Shown: positions 34,954 to 46,195, counted from the first letter of the stretch. The stretch: 64,000 nucleotides of DNA from Orychophragmus violaceus (GCA_030180135.1 CM058239.1:60953823-61017822); one strand, 5' to 3'. Notes: generated from the sequence alone by a model not told the origin. Translations and numbers: made by a program.

Positions 34954-35539
34954 GTCGAAAGGGGCCTTTGTCATTTTACCCAATAAACTAGATTCATTTT
35001 ACTCATTATGATTCATAATCAGATGAGCCCAAAAAGCCCATCACTATGGAGCTTCTGAATCTATTTCTCATTTATGTGGCCCAAAACGACAATGCCAGAG
35101 AGAAGTTTGATTCGTATCATTTGACTTGAATCTCTTGGTATTAATGTTATAGTTAGGCACATTCTTGTTTAGAACATAAAGTCCATTCTCTAATGGATTG
35201 CTATTATAAAATATATCACTGTAATCAAATGAATAACACTTATTATTAATTTGAAAACTGATATCCTTCCACATCCAAACAAGGAATAGAAATAATCTTT
35301 CTGCTCACAGCAGATACATAGTAGCAATTCTTAAGTTCTAAAATATGCCATAAAGAAAACAAATGAAATACTCATACGGCTAATGGAGCAACTATTGCTC
35401 CATTTCCCACACATAGATCCACTTGTCCTTTCTCCACAGTCCTACTTTTGCTCAGGCCCTACACATTTTCACAAAATATGAGTACCACAGCTGGTATCAA
35501 ATACCCTGTAAGTAGGACTATAAGAAGTAACATTTACTT

Positions 35540-35850
35540 CTATAACATAATACCTGAAGAAGAAGTCTCGTACGTCTTCTTCAGCTTCTCATAATCTTCC
35601 AAGAATTTATTGCAGTTTCTTTTCAAATGCCCATAACCATTACAATAACGGCACTTAACATCTTCAGAAGGACTGGTTTTAACCTTAGGAGCATGGCCAG
35701 ACTCGATTGGATTCACAATCGAGCTCGTCTTGCCATCACCTTTGTTCTTACCAAGTTTCTTAAAATTTTTACCCTTTTGTACCATAAGGACATTTGGGGT
35801 GTCCTTCTTGATGTTAGGTTCAGCAGTCTTAAGCATCCCATGCAATTCAG
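35540..35850 (-). pseudogene. Copia-A gag, C-terminal part
   Basis: Encodes MTELHGMLKTAEPNIKK and a CCHC knuckle CRYCNGYGHLKRNC. It is the continuation of the Gag segment at 43015-43577, separated by Copia-D and the TCAAC duplication. Confidence 0.9.
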
Positions 35851-35855
35851 TCAAC

Positions 35856-36538
35856 TGTTGGGAATGTCCTGAAATCTATTGTACATGCTCTAAGTGAAAG
35901 TCGTATAGTCGAGATGAGACAATCACATAACACTAGGTAGTCATAACGCTTTGCTAGAAGCCACTTATGATCAATGAGTTGAGAACTCATTGCTAGTGTT
36001 ATATGATCCTACAGGGTCACACACCTAAGCAAACTGGGCGTTAAAGACGAGGTTGATCATTAATGTAATGATCCAGTAAATGCATATGTGATATGCATTC
36101 GATATCAATGTTCTGGGGAAGCATCGATCGTTGCAGAGAGTGCATCGATCGATGCACTCACGGATTAATCAGTTTAATTCGGTTTAATCGTTGGTTAATT
36201 CCGTTGTAGTTTAAGCCGACATATATAAGATATATGGTCGACCTAAACTCGTCCCTAACCTAATACACAGCCACCAGAACGCAGAAACAAAACCTCTCTG
36301 GAGATCAGATCTCTGTAAGGCACTAGCATCCCTGCGGTCCAGTTTGTGTGCGTGTGGATACCAGTAGAGGCGCAGCACTTGAGGCGCTTCGTGATCTCGA
36401 TTATCTGCTAATCCTTCCGCTGCAAATCAACAGGTAAATCTGAGATCCCATAGATTCAATTACATGAACCTTAGATCCTAGGCTCGGAATTAAGACTAGG
36501 GTTGCTAATCCTGATTAGAACTGCTAGAAATTCCTTCA
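35856..36538 (+). repeat. Copia-D 5' LTR (683 bp)
   Basis: Starts TGTTGGGAATGTCCTGAAAT, as does the Copia-B LTR, and ends AAATTCCTTCA. The palindrome pair GCATCGATCGTTGC (36121-36134) and GCATCGATCGATGC (36142-36155) is 21 bp apart and ends 66 bp before the TATA box at 36221-36230 (ATATATAAGA). Confidence 0.95.
36221..36230 (+). promoter_or_regulatory. Copia-D LTR TATA box
   Basis: ATATATAAGA, flanked by GTCGAC-like words. Equivalent boxes are at 42692-42701, 44988-44997 (-), 24408-24417 (-), 46961-46970 (-) and 53368-53378 (-). Palindrome pairs sit 64-66 bp upstream in each. Confidence 0.6.
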
Positions 36539-36539
36539 G

Positions 36540-36551
36540 TGGTATCAGAGC
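36540..36551 (+). other. Copia-D primer-binding site
   Basis: TGGTATCAGAGC, one base after the LTR. Confidence 0.9.
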
Positions 36552-37524
36552 TTTAGGGTTCCATTGAATCTGTAGCATGATGATTAGATTAGTTGAATCT
36601 AGATCTTTGTATAATTGATACAAGCATGCTAAAACTCGTTTTGATCAAAGTAACCTAGTTTAGGGTTTTTGTTCGAAAACGTTTTAAGGTTTTTCGCATA
36701 GTGTCGATCGTTGCCAATCGGGCATCGATCGATGCAGGGCAAAAACCCGAATAAACCTAGTTTTCGCCTAGTGTCGACCGACGCGATTGTTGCATCGATC
36801 GACACAGCCTCGCGAGATTGTTGGATCGGTTCAATTGGATTGGACCGGTTATCGAGCTTGGTTAATAATGGTCGAACACTGTGAATGGTTTAAATGCGAT
36901 TGTTTTGATTAGGTTGGCATCGACCGATGCTAATGTAGCATCGATCGACGCTGACCGGTATTCAAAACCGGATCAATTGGATTGATCGGTTATCGCGGAT
37001 TAATTAATTATAAGAATTAAAACATAGTAAAACTGAACGTTTTAAATGGTTCCGTTCCTCAACCAAATATCAAGTATACTTGATGTCTTTCCAATCTTGT
37101 CAACTGTCAAGACCCATTTAGTTGTGTGATAGACTTGCAGTGCAAGATGTCCACAATTTCATGAGTAAGGCAGAGGTAATCGTGTTGATGGACTTGCAGT
37201 GCAAGACATCGACAATTACGTGACTAAAGAGATTGGTTAACTTGACTGGGCCATCAAAATCGTTTTGGGCTCAGAGACATCAGGTGGATTGGACATAAGA
37301 TGTCGATCCACAACCAAGAGTTATATTGGATATAACTAGCAAGATTATTGCTTACCTAAATAGCTAAAGTTGAGTGATAGCCAGTGGCTCACTTGAATTT
37401 AGTAAAATATGGGTCTTGGATCATTATATTCATCTGAGGAAGCATTGATTGAATATAATGCGAGTTTTCTTAAAAGTTAAGATTTCTCATTTCTTGAACA
37501 TCATAACTAAACCTTTTCTTTTCT
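36552..37524 (+). other. Copia-D leader with three palindrome pairs
   Basis: Noncoding. Palindrome starts are 36701/36722, 36771/36792 and 36917/36938, every pair exactly 21 bp apart. Bases 37134-37146 and 37193-37205 each read CTTGCAGTGCAAG within a 59-bp duplication. A conserved block (GGATATAACTAGC, GATAGCCAGTGGC) follows, and TTCTCAG precedes the gag ATG by 2 bases. Confidence 0.85.
36701..36951. repeat. Palindrome-pair array, Copia-D leader
   Basis: Six 14-bp palindromes mix the GTG and GCA arms (for example GTGTCGACCGACGC and GCATCGATCGACAC). The gap between pairs is 70 and 146 bp start to start, while the within-pair step is always 21. Confidence 0.95.
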
Positions 37525-37536
37525 ATGTTCTCAGCT

Positions 37537-40500
37537 ATGACTACTACTCATAATAATTCTTTCTCCCTGCGACCCGTCCTTGAGAAGGACAAGTTAAATG
37601 GATCGAATTTTCTCGAATGGTATCGGAACTTGAGAATTGTTCTCAAGCAGGAGAAGCGGGACTATGTCCTTGAAAATGTTCTCCCTGAAAAACCGAGAGC
37701 CAATGCTCCACATGCAGAAAGGAATGCTTGGGATAAGCATTCTAATGATGTGGTCGATGTGAATTGTCTCATGTTGGCTACCATGAACTCGGATTTGCAG
37801 AAGCAATACGAGAACGTGGAGTCGCCCGTGGAGATGATCACTAGCCTGAAAAGTATGTTTCAGGAGCAAGCACGAACTGAGAGATACCAGACGGTTAAAT
37901 CTCTCATTGAATGCAAGCTACCTAAGGACAGTCCAGTCAGTCCTCATGTCATTAAGATGATGGGTTATATTGATAACCTGGGGAGGCTGGATTGCCCCAT
38001 TAGCCAAGAGTTGGCTACTGACATCATTCTGCAGTCACTGCCGTCAAGTTATGATCAGTTTGTTATGAACTATAACATGAATAACTTGACAAAGACATTG
38101 ACTGAGCTGCATGGTATGCTCAAGACAGCTGAGCCAAATATCAAGAAGGGCACTCCTAATGTACTTATGGTACAAGGGGGTAAGAAGTTTAAGAAACTTG
38201 GCAAAGGTAAGGGAAAGGGCAAGGCAGTCCCGGTTGAGAACCAGAACACGCCGGCGCCAGCCCCAAAGCCCAAGCCGGGCCCATCTGAGACTGATAAGTG
38301 CCATTACTGTAAAGAGCCTGGGCATTGGAAGAGAAATTGCAATAAATTCTTGGAAGAGAAGAAGAAGAAGAAGACTTTCGAGACTTCATCTTCAGGTATT
38401 TATGTTATAGAAGTAAATGTTACTACTTCTGGTTCTACTTCTTGGGTATTGGATACCGGCTGTGGTGCTCATATTTGTACAAATATGCAGGGCCTAAGCA
38501 ACAGTAGGAAGTTGGAAAAGGGACAAGTGGACCTGCGCGTGGGAAATGGAGCAAGAGTTGCTGCATTAGCCGTAGGAACATATAACTTGTCTTTACCTTC
38601 TGGTTTGGTGTTAAAACTTAATAATTGCTACTATGTACCTGCGATAAGCAGAAACATTATTTCTATTCCTGTTTTGGATGTTGAAGGATATCAGTTTTCA
38701 ATTAAGAATAAATGTTGTTCTTTTGATTACAATGATATATTTTATGGTAGCAGCCCATTAGATAATGGGCTTTATGTTTTAAACCAAACCGCACCAATCT
38801 ATAACATTAACACCAAGAGATTCAAATCAAATGACACGAATCAGACTTTTCTTTGGCATTGTCGTTTGGACCACATAAACGAGAAACGGATCCAAAAGCT
38901 CCATAGTGATGGGCTTCTGGGCTCATTTGATTATGAATCATGTGAGAAATGTGAATCTTGTTTACTAGGCAAAATGACTAAGGCCCCTTTCAACAAATCA
39001 AATGAAAGGGCCAGTGACCTATTGGGCCTTATACATACGGATGTGTGCGGCCCAATGAGCACAAGTGCCAGAGGAAATTTTCGATACTTCATTACCTTCA
39101 CTGATGATTTCAGCAGGTATGGCTATGTCTATTTAATGAGACACAAGTCGGAATCTTTTGAAAGGTTCAAAGAATTCCAAAATGAAGTACATAATCAACT
39201 TGGCAAAAGTATTAAGGCTCTTCGATCAGATCGTGGAGGAGAATACTTAAGCCAGGAATTCAGTGATCATTTGAGAGATTGTGGAATTGTTTCACAACTC
39301 ACTCCTCCTGGAACACCACAATGGAATGGCGTGTCCGAGAGGAGGAATCGAACTTTATTAGATATGGTTCGATCAATGATGAGTCTCTAAACTCTTCCAT
39401 TATCCTTTTGGGGATACGCTCTAGAAACGTCTGCGTTTACACTTAATAGGGTTCCGTCAAAATCTGTTGCAAAGACACCACATGAGATGTGGACTGGAAA
39501 TGTTTCGAGTGTGTCTTTCCTGAAGATTTGGGGTTGTGAAGCTTATGTTAAGCGATTGATTACAGATAAGCTCGAACCCAAATCAGACAAGTGCTACTTC
39601 GTTGGTTATCCTAAGGAAACCAAGGCATACTACTTTTACAACCAATCCGAGAACAAAGTGTTTGTTGCTCGGAACTGCGTTTTTCTTGAAAGAGAGTTTC
39701 TTTCCAAGAGAAACAGTGGGAGTAAAGTACAACTCGAAGAAGTTCGAGAACCGCAGGAAAATGCTCAACCTGTAGAGGAAGAGCAACAGTTGGATCTACA
39801 AAGAGTTGTAGAACCCGCGCCTGTGGAGCCTGAAATTCGCCGATCCGAAAGGATCCGTCACGAACCCGAGAGATATGGATTTCTCGTAACCAATTGTCAT
39901 GATTTGTTAATCATTGACAGTGACGAGCCAGCGAATTTCGAAGAAGCAATGATGAGCCCTGACTCCGAAAAGTGGCTAAAAGCCGCTGAATCCGAAATGG
40001 GATCCATGTCACAGAACAAAGTATGGACTTTGGTTGATTTACCCGATGGTGCAAGACCCATTGAGTGTAAATGGATTTTCAAGAAGAAAATTGATGTGGA
40101 TGGAAATATTCAGATATATAAAGCAAGGCTAGTGGCGAAAGGTTTCAAACAAATTCATGGTATTGACTATGAAGAAACCTACTCACCTGTCGCCATGCTT
40201 AAATCCATTCGGATTCTCCTAGCAACAGCTGCTCATTATGATTATGAGATCTGGCAGATGGACGTGAAAACAGCTTTCCTTAATGGAATTCTGGAAGAGG
40301 ATGTGTACATGACACAACCCGTAGGTTTCATCGATCCAAATGCAGCTAGGAAAGTATGCAAACTTCATCGATCCATTTATGGATTGAAGCAAGCATCTCG
40401 GAGTTGGAATCTTCGTTTTGATGAAGCAGTCAAAAAGTTTGATTTCATCAGAAGCGAAGAAGAACCATGTGTTTACAAGAAGACTAGTGGGAGCGCAGTT

Positions 40501-41498
40501 GCATTTCTCGTGTTGTATGTAGATGACATACTTCTTATCGGAAATGACGTTCCGTTGTTACAGTCTGTTAAGACTTGGCTCGGAAGTTGTTTTTCAATGA
40601 AAGACATGGGAGAAGCCGCGTATATTCTTGGAATAAGAATCTATAGAGATAGATCAAACAAGTTGATTGGACTGTGTCAAGACACTTATATCGATAAGGT
40701 CTTACACAGGTTCAGAATGCAAGATTCCAAGAAGAGCTTCATACAAATGTCTTATGGCATAAGTCTCAGCAAGAAGCAATGTCCTGAGACACCTGCTGAG
40801 CGAGATCGCATGAGTCGGATTCCCTATGCCTCGGCGTTGGGATCCATCATGTATGCTATGCTCTGTACTCGTCCAAATGTTGCTTGTGCTTTAAGCATGA
40901 CGAGTAGATACCAATCGGATCCAGGTGAAAGTCACTGGACAGCAGTCAAGAATATTCTGAAGTATTTGAGAAATACTAAGGATAAATTCTTGGTGTATGG
41001 AGGAAGTGATGAGCTGGTAGTAAGTGGTTACACAGACGCAAGTTTTCAGACAGACCAAGATGATTTTCGATCGCAATCTGGTTACATCTTCTGCCTGAAT
41101 GGCGGTGCAGTAAGCTGGAAGAGTTCCAAGCAGGACACTGTAGCAGATTCCACAACTGAAGCTGAGTACCTCGCTGCTTCTGAAGAGGCAAAGGAGGCTG
41201 TTTGGATCAAGAAGTTCATCACTGAACTTGGTGTGATTCCTAGCATTTCTGAGCCAGTGGCTTTGTATTGTGACAACAATGGAGCCATTGCGCAAGCAAA
41301 GGAACCTAGATCACACCAGAAATCCAAACACATAGAAAGGAGATATCACCTTACCGTGATATTGTGAATAGAGGAGATGTGAAGATCAGCAGAGTCCCTA
41401 CGGATGAGAATGTTGCTGATCCACTGACCAAGCCCCTCCCAAGGCCTAAGCATGAGTTTCATACAATTGCTGTAGGCATTAGATTTCTTAAGATATGA
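37537..41498 (+). pseudogene. Copia-D Gag-Pol, interrupted by one stop and one frameshift
   Basis: Numbering from the upstream in-frame ATG at 37525: Gag core (KLNGSNFLEWYRNLRIVLKQ) and CCHC knuckle 259-272. The protease D-T-G is at 310. The integrase HHCC region (WHCRLDH...CEKCESC) is followed by catalytic D506, D569 and E605, with the correct 35-residue gap. A TAA at 39388-39390 then interrupts the frame. Reading continues unbroken in the same frame through the integrase C-terminus, reverse transcriptase (YVDD at 40516-40527) and RNase H (SGYTDASF, ADSTTEAEYLAA, YCDNNGA). A 1-base deletion near 41352 ends the frame early, and the true C-terminus is readable one frame over to TGA at 41496-41498. 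The ATG at 37537 aligns with the gag starts of the other elements. Domain order is Ty1/copia. All catalytic residues checked are present. Confidence 0.93.
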
Positions 41499-42326
41499 TC
41501 TTGATTTCAGTGGGAGTTGTATTTGTTTTAGTTATGACATGATGTTCACAAAGACATAATAGTTATGTTATTTTAATGAAATTGTTTCAGTATTATTTAA
41601 TTGTGTTAATTAAATATATATATAATGTCCCAAAGTAATTTATGACATTTTATAGGCCATCAAGTATGTGACTTGATCATGAAACCCTATAAGCAATAAA
41701 TGACATAAATTATAATGGTCCCTGGTCGAGATTGTTAACGTGGGACATTGACAACCACGTGAGACTAGTATGTGAGGTGACTGATGACCATGTTTCATGG
41801 AGTCATTAATAAGTGTATTAAAGTCAATCACATAGATATGTGTTAGAGAACACATGATCGGACTTGACCCGTTAATGAGAACTCTACAAGATGTTATATG
41901 AGTGTCATAAGAGTTTCTCATTACGACTAAAGAGAGTAGTCCTTAGACCTGAGTTCATCATGTCCTCTCTTATATGGATTGTTTCGTCTTGACTTTGTCA
42001 AACGTCAGCCGTAACTGGTGATCATAAAGACACTGATTAGGCGGATCATGAGATATAAAAGAGACATGGATGGAACAAGATGGGATTTGTACCTCCTATA
42101 TAACAGGAGTTAAATATCTCTGGGCCTATCGAAGATTTGATACTGGAAATGCGTGGCGACGCTCAAACGAGGTGATTGTCAGTCGTTTGTTTTTCATCAG
42201 TACAAATCGGGATTCGATAAACGTAATCTGGTTGAATAAGGATGACACAGTGCTTGCCTTGTGCCAGATTGAGATATAGCTACAAAGGGATTAAAGGAAT
42301 AGATGATTCCAGTACAAGTGGGAGGT
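41499..42326 (+). ncRNA. Copia-D conserved 3' noncoding block (candidate cis RNA structure)
   Basis: A perfect hairpin ATGTGTT-AGAG-AACACAT occupies 41838-41855. Just downstream a longer stem pairs TAATGAGAACTCT (about 41872-41884) with AGAGTTTCTCATTA (about 41911-41924). Both occur at the same place in the other copia elements. The segment ends in the polypurine tract. Confidence 0.55.
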
Positions 42327-43009
42327 TGTTGGGAATGTCCTGAAATCTATTGTACATGCTCTAAGTGAAAGTTGTATAGTCGAGATGAGACAATCACATA
42401 ACACTAGGTAGTCATAACGCTTTGCTAGAAGCCACTTATGATCAATGAGTTGAGAACTCATTGCTAGTGTTATATGATCCTACAGGGTCACACACCTAAG
42501 CAAACTGGACGTTAAAGACGAGGTAGATCATTAATGTAATGATCCAGTAAATGCATATGTGATTTGCATTCGATATCAATGTTCTGGGGAAGCATCGATC
42601 GTTGCAAAGAGTGCATCGATCGATGCACTCACGGATTAATCAGTTTAATTCGGTTTAATCGTTGGTTAATTCCGTTGTAGTTTAAGCCGACATATATAAG
42701 ATATATGGTCGACCTAAACTCGTCCCTAACCTAATACACAGCCACCAGAACGCAGAAACAAAACCTCTCTGGAGATCAGATCTCTGTAAGGCACTAGCAT
42801 CCCTGCGGTCCAGTTTGTGTGCGTGTGGATACCAGTAGAGGCGCAGCACTTGAGGCACTTCGTGATCTCGATTATCTGCTAATCCTTCCGCTGCAAATCA
42901 ACAGGTAAATCTGAGATCCCATAGATTCAATTACATGAACCTTAGATCCTAGGCTCGGAATTAAGACTAGGGTTGCTAATCCTGATTAGAACTGCTAGAA
43001 ATTCCTTCA
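42327..43009 (+). repeat. Copia-D 3' LTR (683 bp)
   Basis: Same length as the 5' LTR with about six substitutions. The palindrome pair is at 42592-42605 and 42613-42626, and the TATA box at 42692-42701. Confidence 0.95.
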
Positions 43010-43014
43010 TCAAC

Positions 43015-43577
43015 GTCTTCGTCAAGTTGTTCATGTTATAGTTCATAACAAATTGATCATAGCTTGACGACAGTGACTGTAGAATGATGTCAGTAGCCAA
43101 CTCTTGGCTAATGGGACAATCCAGTTTCCCCAGGTTATCAACATAACCCATCATCTTAATGACATGAGGACTAACTGGTTCGCCATTTGGTAGCTTGCAC
43201 TCAATCAGAGATCTTACCGTCTGGTATCTCTGAGTTCGTGGCTGCTCCTGAAACATACTTTTCAGGCCAGTGATCATCTCTATTGGCGACTCCACGTACT
43301 CATATTGCTTTTGCAATTCCGAGTTCATGGTAGCCAACATGAGACAACTCACATCCACCGCATCATTAGAATGCTTATCCCAAGCATCCTTATCTGAATG
43401 CCAGACATTGGCTCGGTACTTCTTGGGGAGAACTTTCTCAAGGACATAGTCCTTCTTCTCCTGTTTGAGAACGATTCTCAAGTTCCGATACCATTCAAGA
43501 AAGTTTGATCCATTTACCTTGTCCTTCTCAAGGACGGATCGCAGGGAGAAATTGTTATGATGGTTTGTGCTAGACAT
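43015..43577 (-). pseudogene. Copia-A gag, N-terminal part
   Basis: MSSTNHHNNFSLRSVLEKDK begins a Gag much like that of Copia-D and runs to NLTKTL, where Copia-D and TCAAC interrupt it. The rest of Gag is at 35540-35850. TTTTCCAG precedes the ATG by 2 bases on the minus strand. Confidence 0.9.
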
Positions 43578-44668
43578 AGCTGGAAAAACAAGGGAGGTTT
43601 AGTTATGATGTTCAAGAAATGAGAAGTCTTAACTATTAAGAGAACTCGCATTATATTCAAACAATGTTTCCTCAGATGAATATAATGATCCAAGACCCAT
43701 ACTTCACTAAACTTGAGTGAGCCACTGGCTATCACCCAAATTTATCTATCTAGGTAAGCAACAACTTTGCTAGTTATATCCAATATAACTCTTGGTTGTG
43801 GATCGACATCTAATGCCCAATCCACCTGATGTCTCTGAGCCCAAAACGATTTTGATGGCCCAGTCAAGTAAACCAATCTCTTCAGTCATGTAATTGTTGA
43901 TGTCTTGCACTGCAAACCCATCAACACGATTACCTCCTGCCTTACTCATGTAATTGTGGACATCTCGCACTGCAAGTCTATCGCACAATGAAATGAGTCT
44001 TGACAGTTGACAAGATTGGAAAGACATCAAGTATCACTTGATATTTGATTGAGGAACAGAACTATTTAAAACGTTCAGTTTTATTATGTTTTAATTCATA
44101 TAATTAATTGATTTATCTTGCTTTGGTTATGTGATTACAGGTTCCATAACCTAAACCATCGAATCTCATGTCGACCGACACTACTTTAGTGTCGATCGAT
44201 GCAGAATAACCAAAACAATCCGCGATAACCGATCAATCCAATTGATCCGGTTTTGAATACTGGTCAGTGTCGATCGATGCTACATTAGCATCGGTCGATA
44301 CCAACCTAATCAAACCAATCGCAATCAAATCATTCACAGTTTTCAACCATCATTAACCAAGCTCGATAACCGGTCCAATCCAATTGAACCGATTTATCAA
44401 TTTTGCGAGGTTGGTGTCGACCGACACAACTCTTGTGTCGATCGACACTAGGCGAAAACAATTTTATTCGGGTTATCCTTTTGTGTCGACCGATACCGGA
44501 TTGGTGTCGATCGACACAAGGCGATAAACCCTAATCATTTTTCAAGCAAAAAAAAACCTAGAAACTAGATTTTCATGAAAACGAATTTTAGCAAGTTTGT
44601 ATCAACCATACACAGATTCAGATTCAACTAATCTAATCAACATGCTACAGATTCAATGGAACCCTAAA
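43578..44668 (-). other. Copia-A leader with four palindrome pairs
   Basis: Noncoding. Pairs start (plus coordinates) at 44168/44189, 44267/44288, 44414/44435 and 44483/44504. All four steps are 21 bp. Between them the sequence is CCAATT/AACCGG-rich spacer related to the Copia-D leader. Confidence 0.9.
44168..44517. repeat. Palindrome-pair array, Copia-A leader
   Basis: Eight 14-bp motifs, such as GTGTCGACCGACAC, GTGTCGATCGATGC and GCATCGGTCGATAC. The core TCGAYCGA or TCGGTCGA is always kept. Confidence 0.95.
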
Positions 44669-44680
44669 GCTCTGATACCA
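44669..44680 (-). other. Copia-A primer-binding site
   Basis: The complement reads TGGTATCAGAGC, one base inside the 5' LTR. Confidence 0.9.
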
Positions 44681-44681
44681 C

Positions 44682-45405
44682 TGAAGGAATTTCTATCAGT
44701 TCCTAATCCAATTAGGCAACCCTGGTCTGAATTCCAAGCCTAGGATCTAGGGTTTATGTAATTGAATCATTGGGATCTCAGAATTACCTGGTGATTAGCA
44801 GCGGAAGATTTGCAGATAATCGAGATCTAGAGCGCCTCAAATGCTGCGCCTCTACTGGTATCCACACGCACACAAACTGAACAGAAGGGATGCTAGTGCC
44901 TTTAGAGATCAGATCTCTCAAGAGGTTTCTGTTTCTTTTCTGGTGGCTGTGAATTAGGTTAGAATCGAGTTTAGGTCGACCATATATCTTATATATGTCG
45001 ACTTAAACCGCAACGAAATTAACCAACGATTAAACCGAATTAATCTTGGTAATCCGCGAGTTGTGTCGACCGACACACTCTTTGTGTCGATCGACACTGC
45101 CGATATGTGTCGACCGACACACTTATTGTGTCGATCGACACTGCCCAGAAACTTGGTATTGAATGCATATCAAATATGCATTCACCCGATCATTACATTA
45201 ATGATCAACCTCATATACAACGTCCAGTTTGCTTAGGTGTGTGACCCTGTAGGATCATATAACACAAGCAATGAGTTCTAAACTCATTGATCATAAGTGG
45301 CTTCTAGCAAAGCATTATGACTGCCCAGTGTCATATGATTGTCTCATCTCGACAATACGACTTTCACTTGGAGTAAGTACAATAGATTTCAAGACATTCC
45401 CAACA
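44682..45405 (-). repeat. Copia-A 5' LTR (724 bp) with four palindromes
   Basis: Palindromes start at 45063, 45084, 45107 and 45128 (steps 21, 23, 21). The 3' LTR has three. The minus-strand TATA box is at 44988-44997, 66 bp from the nearest palindrome. Confidence 0.95.
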
Positions 45406-45410
45406 AGAAG

Positions 45411-46195
45411 GTCAGACAAAAATCACTGTGGACTTCAACAAGAAGATAGATGATGTGTATGAAGATCTGAATGGGAAGTTTGAATCCTTGAGTACACATG
45501 TAAGGCAGCTGGATGTTCAAGTTGCTCAGACTGCTGCAGCTGTAAAAAGAGAGGATGGATTCCTTCCAGGGAGAACTGAGCAGAACCCAAGGCTACATGT
45601 CAATGCTATCCATGTCCAGCATGAAGAAGAGGTTGTTCCACAGCTGATTGGAGGAAATTTGGAGGCTGAATTCGTGAGCTGCAGAGATGAGAAACACGTT
45701 TTTGAAACTGCAGATTTAATGTCGGTCGATACCCCTCTTAGTGTCGATCGACACGCAATTCTGACGGCAATTTCGAATCCTCATGACGAACGGAAGTCGA
45801 CATCAATTCAATGTCGACTGACACCCACTCTACGTTGGTCAACGCGACAGTCGGGCAGACCCAATTTCGCTCAAATCGGATGTTTTTGCTAAGGAAAGGG
45901 TCTACAAACCTCCTATACCGTTCCCAAGAGTTCCTATAAGGTCTAAACAGGAGCAGAGTGCAGTCAAATGCATGGTAGTGATGGATAAGAAGCTGAATGA
46001 AACTCCACCAGCTGATGCTTCGTGAGTTCATCCTTGTGTGCGAAGATATGCGAAGAAAACGGTCTCCACTGATGGTCATTTGAAAGAGGGGGTGATGATG
46101 GTATCTAAGCGAGTCAGTTATGTGTTGCTGAATCAGATTCCGGAGAAGCTTCCAGATCCAGGAGTCTTTACGCTAGATTGCTCTATCTTCGAGGA
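45411..46195 (+). pseudogene. Athila-A gag-protease region, part 2
   Basis: KKIDDVYEDLNGKFESLSTH followed by VAQTAAAVKREDGFLPGRTE is the conserved coiled-coil C-terminus of Athila Gag. A palindrome pair is embedded in the frame at 45719-45732 and 45741-45754 and encodes SVDTPLSVDRH. The frame then breaks. Further on PPIPFPRVPIR and LPDPGVFTLDCSIFE are the standard lead-in to the Athila protease, interrupted by Athila-B right after 46195. Confidence 0.8.
45719..45754. repeat. Palindrome pair inside Athila-A gag-protease frame
   Basis: ATGTCGGTCGATAC and GTGTCGATCGACAC, 22 bp apart. A weaker single motif (ATGTCGACTGACAC) is at 45811-45824. Confidence 0.85.

Larger units (their letters stand above)
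32840..35539 (-). pseudogene. Copia-A protease/integrase/reverse-transcriptase relic
   Basis: Minus-strand pieces in order: GAG-pre-integrase (35068-35274), integrase (34666-34926, HTDVYGPMSTSARGNF), integrase C-terminus (33966-34502), reverse transcriptase (33169-33639, ending LVLYD where YVDD should follow) and a last fragment (32830-33111). Compared with Copia-D, about 660 bp covering RNase H are missing: the frame jumps from the AEQGRM motif to the C-terminal tail. A 54-bp block near 34900-34953 and a 216-bp block at 33879-34094 are absent from Copia-D, and each carries one palindrome pair. Confidence 0.85.
35856..43009 (+). mobile_element. Copia-D: nearly complete copia element
   Basis: The 683-bp LTRs are 35856-36538 and 42327-43009. 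TCAAC is duplicated at 35851-35855 and 43010-43014. The primer-binding site is 36540-36551 and the purine tract lies at about 42315-42326. It has every copia domain, with one in-frame stop and one 1-base deletion near the end. About six LTR differences are visible by eye (0.9%). It is the best candidate relative of an autonomous partner for the gag-only elements. Confidence 0.97.
24102..45405 (-). mobile_element. Copia-A: antisense copia element hosting Copia-C and Copia-D
   Basis: On the minus strand the 5' LTR is 44682-45405 and the 3' LTR is 24102-24739 plus 31973-32035. AGAAG is duplicated at 24097-24101 and 45406-45410. The primer-binding site (complement of 44669-44680) is TGGTATCAGAGC. 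Removing Copia-C and Copia-D leaves about 6.9 kb. Gag is split by Copia-D. Pol has stops, two foreign insertions that carry palindrome pairs, and a deletion of most of RNase H. By-eye LTR divergence is about 1% plus one 23-bp indel. Confidence 0.95.

Noticed and set aside
42942..43014. C-terminal extension of the Copia-A Gag frame (KEFLAVLIRIS...)
   Set aside because: It reads into the Copia-D LTR. The true Gag continues at 35850 beyond the insertion.
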